From assembly GCA_963532425.1 (NCBI GenBank), contig CAUSKK010000006.1, positions 1 to 64,000 of the forward strand: a stretch of DNA of 64,000 bases. Direction: 5' to 3'. The number at the start of each line of letters is the position of its first letter. Positions within the stretch are counted from its first letter, which is position 1. The notes below the pieces were generated by a model that was not told the origin of the DNA, did no database searches, and worked only from the letters and a program-made list of their open reading frames with translations. The position numbers and the translations under genes are program-made. Origin of the DNA: CAUSKK01 sp963532425 (lineage in GTDB: Bacteria > Pseudomonadota > Gammaproteobacteria > Cardiobacteriales > Cardiobacteriaceae). Of this stretch, positions 16,819 through 25,092 are shown piece by piece.

Positions 16819-17817
16819 ATGCTGAAATATTTACTGGGCCTGCTGCCCTGGGCACCGGCCCTGGCCGATGCCCCCTGGCGGGTGGACGATTGCAACAATC
16901 TCGGCACCTGCTGGCTGACCATCGAACAGAGCGACGCCAGCCCGCCGGCCGCCATTCGGCTGGAGGCCCCGGCCGGGGCGCCGCTGCGGGCCGAGGTGGT
17001 GGTGGCCCGCACCCCCTTTGAAATGGACGGCGGCGACGGGTCGCTGCGGCTGGTGCTCAACGGCCGGCCGCTGGAGGCCATCGCTCTGAATCAGGGCATC
17101 GGGCTACTCTCGCCGGCGGCGGCCTCCTGGCTGCTGGCGGCCGGAGCGGCCGGCGGGCTGAAATTGGAACTGCAGCGCGGCGATGAACGCTGGACCCTGT
17201 CCAGCCGCAACAGCGCCGAGGCCGTGGCCCAGTTTGAGGAACGGCGCCGGTCCTTCCCCAGTCCGCTGCCGACGCCCCGCATTCTGGCGGCGCCGGTGGG
17301 AGGCAGCGTACCGACGGCCCCGCCGGAGCAGCTGGCGGCCCTGCTGCGGCCGCTGCGCGAACAGCACTGCGACGCGGACAAATGGGACGAACCCATCGCT
17401 TTGCAGGCCCTCAATGAAAACTATCTGCTGGCCCTGACCGACTGCTGGGCGGCCCCCTACAACAGCGGCCAGCTCTATGTGCAGCTCAGCCGCGATTTGC
17501 GCCGGGTCATCGGCATGGTCGGTGACCGGGAAAATCAGGACTACGCGGACGGCCTTATCCGGGCCGGAGGCCGTGGCCGGGCTCCGGCCGACTGTGGCGG
17601 CAACAGCGAATACGTCTGGGACGGCCGCACCTTTGTGCTCAGCAGCCGCACCAGCTACGGCCCCTGCAACGGCCTGGCCGCCGGCGGGGCTCTGTTCTAC
17701 GACGACTATGTCAGCGAAGTGGTGCGGGCCCCGGCGCCGGAAACCACCCTGCAGCGGCTGAAGCGCTTCGCCGCCGAGGGACGCGAGGCCCGCAGCGAGG
17801 CCAACGCCAACGACTAA
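16819..17817 (+). CDS. Exported DUF1176 protein
   Basis: 332 residues. A short signal peptide (MLKYLLGLLPWAPALADA) precedes an N-terminal domain with a C-x6-C pair (DDCNNLGTCW), as in IalB-like periplasmic proteins. The C-terminal half has LLALTDCWAAPYNSG and RAPADCGGNSEYVWDGRTF, matching the DUF1176 pattern in which these cysteines probably form disulfides. Function is unknown in all members I know of. Start ATG 16819 follows an AGGAAATAACG site. Last of the four exported-protein genes; a palindrome core lies near the 3' end (LKRFAAEG). Confidence 0.7.
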   Translation: MLKYLLGLLPWAPALADAPWRVDDCNNLGTCWLTIEQSDASPPAAIRLEAPAGAPLRAEVVVARTPFEMDGGDGSLRLVLNGRPLEAIALNQGIGLLSPAAASWLLAAGAAGGLKLELQRGDERWTLSSRNSAEAVAQFEERRRSFPSPLPTPRILAAPVGGSVPTAPPEQLAALLRPLREQHCDADKWDEPIALQALNENYLLALTDCWAAPYNSGQLYVQLSRDLRRVIGMVGDRENQDYADGLIRAGGRGRAPADCGGNSEYVWDGRTFVLSSRTSYGPCNGLAAGGALFYDDYVSEVVRAPAPETTLQRLKRFAAEGREARSEANAND

Positions 17818-17819
17818 TC

Positions 17820-18565
17820 CCAGCGGGCCTGGCCCGGTTTTTTTGGGGGCCGGGGGAAGCGCTTCCTCCAGCGCTGGAGATTAAAAAGCCAAGACCGGGG
17901 TTAAAGCGAAGCGCTCCCCTCGGCCGGGCCAGCCGGTGGGCTAATAAATCTTTAGGCCAGAGTCGAAGCGTCCCGGCGGGCCGGGGGCAAACCCTCACCG
18001 GCCTGAGTCCGGCCAGGGGAAGCGCTTCGGTCTACTGCCTTCTTATCTGGGTGGGAAGCACTCCCCTTGGAGAACGAAGCGCTTCGGTCTGGAACCCCAG
18101 CAGGAAGCGCTGCTCACCGAAAAGCCAGACAGAAGGCGAAATGCCGGCGCCGCTGGGCTCTAGAAATCTTGTTTTTACCGAAGTGCTTCGGCCAATCCCT
18201 TTTTAGTCCTGCCTCCGGTTCCAGTCCTCAAAAAGCAGGAGCCTTTCACAGTCGGGGGCCTATTTCCAATGAAGCGCTTCCGGGGAAGAAGCCGAACCTG
18301 GAACCGAGTCTCTGGCCCCATCAAAGCGAAGCGCTTCGATAAGAGGCGCCCGGTGAGACCAACGACCGAAGGGGGAAGCGCTTCGTTACCAAGGAAGCGC
18401 TTCTTTTTAGGAAGGCTTTGTTTTAGGGCGAAGCGCTTCAGTCAGGCGACCTGCAGATGAGGAATGTGGCGTCGCTTTTTCCCAGGTCGTCAGGTCGAAG
18501 CGCTTCGTTCTGAAACCCTGCCAGAGAGGAAGCGCTTCCCTCCCGGGGGCTAGAACAGCGGCCAT
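17820..18565. repeat. GAAGCGCTTC palindrome array
   Basis: No gene. More than a dozen palindromes or half-palindromes are spread over 750 bases at irregular spacing of about 25-110 bases. They mix the CGAAGCGCTTCG and GGAAGCGCTTCC flank types, for example near 18020, 18077, 18275, 18329, 18375, 18393, 18431, 18497 and 18531. Apparent reading frames through this stretch consist mostly of palindrome translations (KRF, EAL, SAS). Confidence 0.85.
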
Positions 18566-18590
18566 AAAAAACCACCCCCGGAGGGGTGGT
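18566..18590 (-). terminator. Terminator downstream of the DUF4432 gene
   Basis: ACCACCCC pairs with GGGGTGGT (18571-18590); the minus-strand hairpin is followed by five or six T. It lies beyond the duplicated gene end at 18.6-18.7 kb. Confidence 0.75.
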
Positions 18591-18599
18591 TCTGAACAG

Positions 18600-18700
18600 A
18601 ATCGGCAAGAAGAACTTACTCGGGTTTAGCCAGCGGTTCTTCACGCACTTTGGTTATGGCCAGCTTTGCCGTCCAGCGGGGCCCCGGTCGCCCTGACCTG
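18600..18700 (-). pseudogene. Decayed duplicate of the 3' end of the DUF4432 gene
   Basis: On the minus strand this encodes TKVREEPLAKPE and then TAA at 18616-18618. The intact gene 118 bases upstream ends TTVKEEPLAKPE and TAA. A matching GGTCGCCCTGA stretch (18687-18697) extends the similarity upstream. It is a tandem copy of the gene's last 20-25 codons left behind the stop, lying just before the terminator. Confidence 0.7.
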
Positions 18701-18733
18701 CCAAGGCAGGGCGAACACCGCTGGCAGAAGAAC

Positions 18734-19939
18734 TTACTCCGGCTTAGCCAGCGGCTCTTCTTTAACGGTGGTTTCCCGGTCGCCCTGAATGGTCTTCACC
18801 TGCTCCAGCGCTTCGTCCACCGCCGCCTGGTCGGCCAGCAGGCTGTAGGTGATTTCAAAGTCCTTGCTTTCCTGCGGCTTAATCTTCGGCACCAGACCTA
18901 AATCCCGCTGGTAGCGGCGGTTATAGGAAAAGCTGGTGCCCGGCTCCAGGCCCGTAACGTAGCCCTGGCCGGTGGTGTCCGTGTTCTTCCACAGGGAGAA
19001 GGCCGGCAGCTGGTTGATGTTAAAGCTCAGACTGACGCCGAGATCGCCGGCGGCATTGTGCAGCACCGCCAGGGTTTGCCCCTGCCCGTCGCCGTAGGGG
19101 AAGACGTTGTAAACGGTTTCGTCATAGTCCTTGGTCGGCGCCCGGTAGCTGGTCCAGTCGGCCAGGTCTTTTTTGGCGTAATCGTTGAAGGGCGAAACCT
19201 CGCGCACCGGCGCGGCGAATTTGGCCTTTTCCTCCAGCAGCGGCGGGCCGAAATTACTGTGGTAAAGGGCCTGGTATTCCCGCTCGTAGTCGCTGCTGTT
19301 GGTGAGCCGGTCGGCGATGGTGAAGCGTTTGGCGCCCGGCTCCGTTCTCAGCTCCGTATCAATGAGGTAATCGGCCTTCTTGAAGGCCTGCTCACGCAGG
19401 AGACCCTTGAGGCGAATGGTATGGGGCGGCCTGTCGTCGATGGACAGCACCACCTTGGAGGCGGGAATGTTGGCGGCCAGGCCGTGCAGGGTCAGGAATT
19501 GGCCGTCGCTGTCCTTGCCCGGGTGGCCGACCCACTCGTAGCCGCAGCGGGTAACCAGCTCGTTAAAGCCTTCCAGCCAGCCGAGGCCGTCGCGGCCGGT
19601 GAGATTGATAAAGTTCGGATTAACCACTTCTTTAACGGGCGAATCCCAGCCCAGGCGCACGTCGCCGGCCACGGCCCGCAGCACGTTCATGCCCCGGTTC
19701 GGCACCACGCTGATGACCATTGCCCCGGTGTCAATGTCGATGACGCCGACGCCGTCCTGGCGGCCGCCGTGGAGCAGGCGGGTGGTGATGGAGAAGGGCT
19801 TATCGGTTTTAATGCCCAGTTCCTCGCTGCTGATGCGCTGGGCGGTCAGCGGTTTGTCGCTGTCGAGCAGCACCGCTTCCCAGCCGAAGGCGCTGGCGCT
19901 GATGGCGGTCAGACTGAGCGCTAGAGTGGAACGTTTCAT
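18734..19939 (-). CDS. Exported DUF4432 (aldose-1-epimerase-like) protein
   Basis: 401 residues with a signal peptide (MKRSTLALSLTAISASAFG). SVVPNRGMNVLRA, LGWDSPVKEVVNP and GLGWLEGFNELVTRCG are characteristic of DUF4432, a branch of the galactose-mutarotase superfamily; FLTLHG and YHSNFGPPLL supply histidines where epimerase active sites have them. It probably acts on a sugar or sugar derivative in the periplasm, which is unusual because most relatives are cytoplasmic. The C-terminus ends in a charged tail whose coding sequence has been duplicated downstream. Confidence 0.75.
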   Translation of the reverse strand: MKRSTLALSLTAISASAFGWEAVLLDSDKPLTAQRISSEELGIKTDKPFSITTRLLHGGRQDGVGVIDIDTGAMVISVVPNRGMNVLRAVAGDVRLGWDSPVKEVVNPNFINLTGRDGLGWLEGFNELVTRCGYEWVGHPGKDSDGQFLTLHGLAANIPASKVVLSIDDRPPHTIRLKGLLREQAFKKADYLIDTELRTEPGAKRFTIADRLTNSSDYEREYQALYHSNFGPPLLEEKAKFAAPVREVSPFNDYAKKDLADWTSYRAPTKDYDETVYNVFPYGDGQGQTLAVLHNAAGDLGVSLSFNINQLPAFSLWKNTDTTGQGYVTGLEPGTSFSYNRRYQRDLGLVPKIKPQESKDFEITYSLLADQAAVDEALEQVKTIQGDRETTVKEEPLAKPE

Positions 19940-20040
19940 AGATACCTCGCTTTATTTGGGACGAGTTTTCAGCTTACGCCTTTCACCGGGCCGGGGCCAG
20001 CCGGGTAGAATTAAGAATTCTCCACAACTTGGACGTAAAA

Positions 20041-20859
20041 ATGGCCGAAAAAATCACCCTGGATTTAAACATCGTCTCGGAAACTCTGCTGATTCCCCTC
20101 TGGGCCCGGGCCGTCGAACAGCAACAGCCGGAGCCGCTGCTCCTTGACCCGGTGGCCGAGGGCATGTTGGCCCGCATTGACTACGATTTCAGCAAATTCC
20201 AGCGCGCCCGGGCCTCCCAGGTGGGCTGCTGTGGCCGGGCCGCCCTCTTCGACCACGAGACCCGGGCCTTCCTCACCGCCCACCCCGATGCGGTGGTGGT
20301 CAATATGGGCGCCGGCCTCGACAGCCGCTATGAGCGCCTCGGCCGGCCGGCGGTCAGTGCCTGGTACGAGCTGGATTTACCCGAGGTCATCGCCCTGCGC
20401 GAACGGCTGCTGCCGGCCAGCGGCAATCAATACCTGAGCGCTTCCCTCTTCGACGAGGGCTGGATGGAAACGGTGGCCGCCCTGGACAAGCCCACCCTGC
20501 TGCTCTGCGAGGGCGTGCTGATGTATTTCGAGGCCGCCGAGGTCAAGGACTGGCTGCAACGGCTGGCGCGGCGGCTGCCCCGGGCGACGCTGGTCTTTGA
20601 CATCGTGCCGCCGCTGCTGGTGGGCAAGGCCCGCCACCACGATGCTTTGCAGAACATGGCCGAGGCGCCGGAATTCAAATGGTCGGTGGCCGAAAGCAGG
20701 GAGCTGGAGGGCTGGCTGCCGGGGCTGAAGCTGCAGAAGGAAATCGGTCTGAGCGCCCTCTGTCGGTCGCGCTATCCCTGGATTCTGGGCCTGCTCTATC
20801 GCTTCGCCTGGGGCCGGAAAAAGTTCGACCAGCGCGTCGTGCGGGTGCAGCTGCCCTAG
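20041..20859 (+). CDS. Class I SAM-dependent methyltransferase, leucine-carboxyl-methyltransferase-like
   Basis: 272 residues. VVVNMGAGLDSRYERLG is the SAM-binding motif I of the PPM1/LCM-type methyltransferases, and WYELDLPEVIALRERLL the acidic motif II that holds the ribose. LLCEGVLMYFE is the conserved post-motif loop. In eukaryotes this family methylates a C-terminal leucine; bacterial members modify small or unknown substrates, several in tetracenomycin-like pathways. No partner gene adjoins. The ATG at 20041 is used; an upstream TTG would add four residues. Confidence 0.8.
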   Translation: MAEKITLDLNIVSETLLIPLWARAVEQQQPEPLLLDPVAEGMLARIDYDFSKFQRARASQVGCCGRAALFDHETRAFLTAHPDAVVVNMGAGLDSRYERLGRPAVSAWYELDLPEVIALRERLLPASGNQYLSASLFDEGWMETVAALDKPTLLLCEGVLMYFEAAEVKDWLQRLARRLPRATLVFDIVPPLLVGKARHHDALQNMAEAPEFKWSVAESRELEGWLPGLKLQKEIGLSALCRSRYPWILGLLYRFAWGRKKFDQRVVRVQLP

Positions 20860-20947
20860 TGGGCCGGCTAAGCGCTTCCCCAACCCCTTTGCTAAAATCC
20901 CGTCCGGGCCCCGGCCCACGATTTTTTTCCAACCCAGAGACTTCAAT

Positions 20948-21337
20948 ATGATGCGTAAAACCCTCCTCACCCTCCTCACTCTGAGCCTCACCGTCCCGGC
21001 CCTGGCCGCCGACAAAACAGTGCTGCGCTGCACCACCACCCAGGGCAAACAGCTGCTGGTAACCGAAAGCAAAAACGCCTTCCGCTACCGCTACGGCCGG
21101 CCGGGCAAACCGGAGCTGGTCTTCAGCAACGGCCGCGCCGAGGCCCTGGAGCGCTCCCAGACCGGCACGCTGATTCTGCGCAACGGTGGCAACTATTTCT
21201 ATGTGATTTATCGCGACGGCAGCAATATCGGCGTGCGCGTCATCAAGGGTTCCTCGCCCGAGGACGGCCAGCTGCTCACTGACTTGGCCTGCAAGGGCGC
21301 CGTAACCCTCAACTTCCCCGCCGCCCTCAACGACTAG
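20948..21337 (+). CDS. Small exported protein of unknown function
   Basis: 129 residues with a signal peptide (MMRKTLLTLLTLSLTVPALA). The mature part is beta-rich and carries a probable disulfide between the cysteines in LRCTTTQG and DLACKG, as in many small periplasmic or outer-membrane-associated proteins. No family was recognised. A strong terminator follows directly. Confidence 0.6.
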   Translation: MMRKTLLTLLTLSLTVPALAADKTVLRCTTTQGKQLLVTESKNAFRYRYGRPGKPELVFSNGRAEALERSQTGTLILRNGGNYFYVIYRDGSNIGVRVIKGSSPEDGQLLTDLACKGAVTLNFPAALND

Positions 21338-21341
21338 GCTC

Positions 21342-21366
21342 CACCCCGCTGCGGCGGGGTTTTTTC
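21342..21366 (+). terminator. Terminator
   Basis: CCCCGC and GCGGGG pair around TGCG, followed by six T. It ends the small exported-protein transcript just upstream of the CPBP gene. Confidence 0.85.
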
Positions 21367-21385
21367 ATATTTTTTCGGAGTTCCC

Positions 21386-22063
21386 TTGACCGATTTTTCC
21401 GCCCGAACCCCCGATTTCTGGGCCATCGCCCGGGCCCTGTTCGTCCTGCTGGGCCTGAGCTTCTGGGCCCAGCTTCTCTTTCATACCGGCTACACGGCCT
21501 ACGCCGACCGGCCCGAGCTCCGGGCGCTGTTCTACTGTGCCCTGATGCCCCTGCTGCTGCTCATTCTGCTGGCCCTGCAGAACCGCCAGCGCCAACGCCT
21601 CGGCCTGAGCTGGGCCGAGCTCGGTTTCCGCCGACCGCGCCGCCACCTGCTCCAGCTGCTCTGGCAGCTGCCCCTGGCCTATGGCCTGTTGCTGCTGCTG
21701 TTCCACGGTCTCCGTCTGGTGGTAGATGCGCCGCTGCTGCCCCAGCCCAGGCCGCTGCCGCCCTGGTGGCTGTTCGCCGCCAGCATCATCTTCCTCGTGC
21801 CCCTGGCGGAAGAAATCGTCTTTCGCGGCCTGCTCTTCTGCTATCTGCAGCCGCGCTACCGGCGCCGGGGCGTGCTGGGCTGGTCGTCGGCCCTCTTCGC
21901 CCTCGGCCATCTGGGCTCGGGCGCCCTACTGCTACAGCCCTATTTCTTCCTCATGGGCTGGCTGCTCGGCTGGCTGCGCCTGCACCATCGCAATCTCTGG
22001 GCGGCGGTGGCCCTGCACTGCTTTATTAATGCGGGGGCGACCCTAATCCCCCTACTGATATGA
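21386..22063 (+). CDS. CPBP-family intramembrane glutamic-type endopeptidase
   Basis: 225 residues with about seven membrane helices. PLAEEIVFRGLLF is the EExxxR motif and SALFALGHL the FxxxH motif of the CPBP (CAAX protease and bacteriocin-processing) family; HCFINAG near the C-terminus gives the third conserved histidine. Members cleave membrane or peptide substrates, or confer self-immunity to bacteriocins. Start is TTG at 21386, chosen because the upstream terminator leaves little room and the first helix is complete from here. Confidence 0.8.
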   Translation: MTDFSARTPDFWAIARALFVLLGLSFWAQLLFHTGYTAYADRPELRALFYCALMPLLLLILLALQNRQRQRLGLSWAELGFRRPRRHLLQLLWQLPLAYGLLLLLFHGLRLVVDAPLLPQPRPLPPWWLFAASIIFLVPLAEEIVFRGLLFCYLQPRYRRRGVLGWSSALFALGHLGSGALLLQPYFFLMGWLLGWLRLHHRNLWAAVALHCFINAGATLIPLLI

Positions 22064-22107
22064 GCAAGATTCATTGGACAATGCCAAATCATCACTTTAA
22101 TTCATCG

Positions 22108-22136
22108 AAGCGCTCCCTATAATGGGCGCTTTTTTC
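22108..22136 (+). terminator. Terminator built on a palindrome half, upstream of metE
   Basis: AAGCGCTCC pairs with GGGCGCTT around CTATAAT, then six T. The stem is a GAAGCGCTTC half with its partner half displaced by a loop. It ends the CPBP transcript 18 bases before metE, so metE would need either readthrough or a promoter within this hairpin region. Confidence 0.75.
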
Positions 22137-22153
22137 TAAGAAGAGAGTTCCCC

Positions 22154-24427
22154 ATGACCATCATTCATAACCTGGGCTTCCCCCGCGTGGGCGCCCGCCG
22201 CGAATTGAAATTTGCCCTCGAATCCTACTGGAAAGGGGAAAGTGGCCTGGAACAGCTGCTGGAGGTGGCCAAGGCCCTGCGGGCCCGCCACTGGCAGAAT
22301 CAGGCCGGCCTGGATTTTGTCCCCGTCGGCGATTTCACCCTCTATGACCACATGCTCGACATGAGCGTCAGCCTCGGCAACCTGCCCGCCCGGGCCACCG
22401 CCGGCGGCGGCAGTGAACTGGACGCCTTCTTCCGCACCGCCCGGGGCCGGTCGCCCAACGATTCCGGCGCTGGCGTCGCCGCCGGGGAGATGACCAAGTG
22501 GTTCAACAGCAACTACCACTACATCGTTCCCGAGTTCGACCGCAACACCTCCTTCAAGCTCAACGCCCGCCGCCTGCTTGACCAAATTGCCGAAGCCAAG
22601 GCCGCCGGCGTCAAATTCAAGCCGGTCATCGTTGGCCCGGTTACCTACCTCTATCTCGGCAAAAGCAAGGACGACAGCAACCGGCTGGACCTGCTGGAAC
22701 GGCTGCTGCCGGTCTACAAACAGCTGCTCGACCAGCTGGCAGCGGCCGGCGCCGAGTGGGTGCAGATTGATGAGCCGGTGCTGGTTACCACCCTGGACAG
22801 CGCCTGGCGCAGTGTCATCAAAACCGCCTACCACGAGCTCAACCGCACCACGCCGAAGCTGCTGCTGACCACCTATTTTGGCGACTTTGGCGACAATCTC
22901 GACTTGATTCACGATTTGCCCGTGGACGGCGTCCATCTGGACGTTATCAACGCCCCGGCCGAGGTGAACAAGCTGGTGGATTTGCTGCCGGCCACCAAGG
23001 TGCTGTCCCTGGGCGTCATCGACGGCCGCAACATCTGGAAGAGCGACCTGAACAAAATCCTCGACCTGCTCGAACCGCTGCAGGAACGCCTCGGCGACCG
23101 GCTCTGGGTGGCCCCGTCCAGCTCGCTGCTGCACGTGCCGGTGGACCTGGCCCAGGAGGACCAGCTCGACGGCGAGGTGAAAAACTGGCTGGCCTTTGCC
23201 ATTCAGAAGCTGGACGAACTGCGCACCCTGAAAACGGCGCTGGAACAGGGGCGGGCCGCCGTGGCCGATGCGCTCCAGGCCAACCGCGCCGCCCTGCAGG
23301 CCCGGGCCCAGAGTCCCCGCGTGCACAATCCGGCGGTGAAAAGCCGGGTGGCCGGCGTCAGCAAGGCCCTGGGCAACCGTCAGGCCCCCTACGCCGAACG
23401 GGCCCAGGCCCAGCACGCCCTGCTCAAACTGCCCGCCTTCCCCACCACCACCATCGGTTCCTTCCCGCAGACGGCGGAAATCCGCAAGGCGCGCAGCGAC
23501 TTCAAGGCCGGCAAAATCAGCGAAGCCCAGTACATTGAGGAGATGCAGAAGGACATCCGCTATTGCGTCGAGATTCAGGAGCAGCTGGACATCGACGTCT
23601 TCGTCCATGGCGAGGCCGAGCGCAACGACATGGTGGAATACTTCGGCGAACAGCTGGAAGGCTACGTCTTCAGCCGCTTCGGCTGGGTGCAGTCCTACGG
23701 TTCCCGCTGTGTGAAACCGCCCATCATCTTCGGCGACATTTCCCGGCCCAAGGCCATGACCGTGTTCTGGTCCCAGTACGCCCAGTCGCTGACCCAGCGG
23801 CCGATGAAGGCCATGCTCACCGGCCCGGTTACCATTCTGAACTGGTCCTTCGTGCGCGACGACCAGCCCCGTTCCGAAACCTGCCTGCAAATCGCCTTCG
23901 CCATCCGCGACGAGGTGCTGGATTTGGAGAAAGCCGGCCTGAAGGTCATTCAAATCGACGAGCCGGCCCTGCGCGAGGGTCTGCCGCTGAAGAAAGCCCA
24001 GTGGCAGCCCTACCTGGATTGGGCGGTCTTTGCCTTCCGTGTTTCCGCCAACGGCGTGGCCAACGACACCCAGATTCACACCCACATGTGCTACAGCGAG
24101 TTCAACGACATCATGCCGGCCATCGCCGACCTGGACGCCGACGTCATCACCATCGAAACCTCGCGTTCGGACATGGAACTGCTCGATGCCTTCGACAAGT
24201 TCAACTATCCCAACGAGATTGGCCCCGGCGTCTACGATATCCACAGCCCCAACGTGCCCACCGTGGAAGCCATGGTCGATTTGATGGAAAAAGCCCTGAA
24301 GCGCATTCCCAAGGAACGGCTCTGGGTCAATCCGGACTGCGGCCTGAAAACCCGGGCCTGGCCGGAAACCAAGGCGGCCCTGGAAAACATGGTCAAGGCG
24401 GCCAAAATCCTGCGCGAGAAATACTAA
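22154..24427 (+). CDS. metE: Cobalamin-independent methionine synthase
   Basis: 757 residues, the usual length of MetE. The N-terminal barrel starts IIHNLGFPRVGARRELKFA, where the second domain's equivalent is TTTIGSFPQTAEIRKARSD. Zinc ligands are visible in HTHMCYSEF (His, Cys), HGEAERNDMVEYFGE (Glu region) and NPDCGLKTR (Cys). It transfers the methyl of 5-methyltetrahydropteroyl-triglutamate to homocysteine in the cytoplasm. No cobalamin riboswitch or obvious MetJ/MetR site was seen in the short leader. A good terminator follows. Confidence 0.96.
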   Translation: MTIIHNLGFPRVGARRELKFALESYWKGESGLEQLLEVAKALRARHWQNQAGLDFVPVGDFTLYDHMLDMSVSLGNLPARATAGGGSELDAFFRTARGRSPNDSGAGVAAGEMTKWFNSNYHYIVPEFDRNTSFKLNARRLLDQIAEAKAAGVKFKPVIVGPVTYLYLGKSKDDSNRLDLLERLLPVYKQLLDQLAAAGAEWVQIDEPVLVTTLDSAWRSVIKTAYHELNRTTPKLLLTTYFGDFGDNLDLIHDLPVDGVHLDVINAPAEVNKLVDLLPATKVLSLGVIDGRNIWKSDLNKILDLLEPLQERLGDRLWVAPSSSLLHVPVDLAQEDQLDGEVKNWLAFAIQKLDELRTLKTALEQGRAAVADALQANRAALQARAQSPRVHNPAVKSRVAGVSKALGNRQAPYAERAQAQHALLKLPAFPTTTIGSFPQTAEIRKARSDFKAGKISEAQYIEEMQKDIRYCVEIQEQLDIDVFVHGEAERNDMVEYFGEQLEGYVFSRFGWVQSYGSRCVKPPIIFGDISRPKAMTVFWSQYAQSLTQRPMKAMLTGPVTILNWSFVRDDQPRSETCLQIAFAIRDEVLDLEKAGLKVIQIDEPALREGLPLKKAQWQPYLDWAVFAFRVSANGVANDTQIHTHMCYSEFNDIMPAIADLDADVITIETSRSDMELLDAFDKFNYPNEIGPGVYDIHSPNVPTVEAMVDLMEKALKRIPKERLWVNPDCGLKTRAWPETKAALENMVKAAKILREKY

Positions 24428-24444
24428 ACCCCGCTCCGCAAGCC

Positions 24445-24468
24445 AAGCCCCCGTTAGGGGGCTTTTTT
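24445..24468 (+). terminator. Terminator after metE
   Basis: AAGCCCCC pairs with GGGGGCTT around GTTA, followed by six T. Confidence 0.9.
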
Positions 24469-24474
24469 ATGGCC

Positions 24475-24560
24475 GGGGGCAGCGCTTCGTTTCCGCCGGC
24501 CGTTTACAACGAAGCACTTCGGTTCAGGTGGCCGGGCCGGGGGAAGCGCTTCGCTCCGAA
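24475..24560. repeat. Short palindrome cluster
   Basis: Three degenerate or full palindromes (near 24481, 24510 and 24541) between metE and the convergent SnoaL-like gene. Confidence 0.6.
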
Positions 24561-24974
24561 TCAGCCTTGGCTGCGCGCGTTCGCCCGCAGTAGTTCCGTG
24601 CCGAGCCAGCCCCAGTAGATGCGGTGGCGCCAGATGAGATCGTCCTTCAGCTGCATCACTTCGAGAATGTCAATTTGCTCGCCCTCCGGGGTCTGGCGCG
24701 GGTATTCCCACATCAGCGTGTCGCCCCGGGTCAGATAGGAACCGTCCCGATACCAGCGCACCAGCTCATTGGGCCGCCGCCGGGTGCCTTCCTCCAGAAA
24801 GCGGAGGATTTCCGCCCGGCCGACGAGAACGCCGCGCGCCTGATTCAGAATCACCGGCACCAGCGGGCTTTCCAGGGTGGCATCCTCGGCGTAGAGCTGA
24901 ATCAGGGCGGCGCAGTTGCGACCCCGGGCATGCTCGTGCCACTGCTCATAGATACGGAGAAAATTTGGGTTCAT
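24561..24974 (-). CDS. SnoaL-like / NTF2-fold protein
   Basis: 137 residues. The string IYEQWHEHARGRNCAALIQLYAEDATLESP is the long helix plus first strand of NTF2-like SnoaL domains, and GRAEILRFLEEG the following helix. The fold serves ketosteroid-isomerase-like enzymes, hydrolases and ligand carriers; active-site residues cannot be assigned. ATG 24974 follows an AGGAG site and is preferred over a start ten codons upstream. The neighbours are unrelated (convergent metE, divergent msrAB). Confidence 0.7.
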   Translation of the reverse strand: MNPNFLRIYEQWHEHARGRNCAALIQLYAEDATLESPLVPVILNQARGVLVGRAEILRFLEEGTRRRPNELVRWYRDGSYLTRGDTLMWEYPRQTPEGEQIDILEVMQLKDDLIWRHRIYWGWLGTELLRANARSQG

Positions 24975-25092
24975 GGGAACTCCTGGTTTAGCGAAAAGGC
25001 CCATTCTAACCCCCGCCTAAAAAAGGGCGCATAATATGTTTTCTCGATTGACCGCTGGTTAATCATCATATTTTTCTAATTGGAGATTGCCC

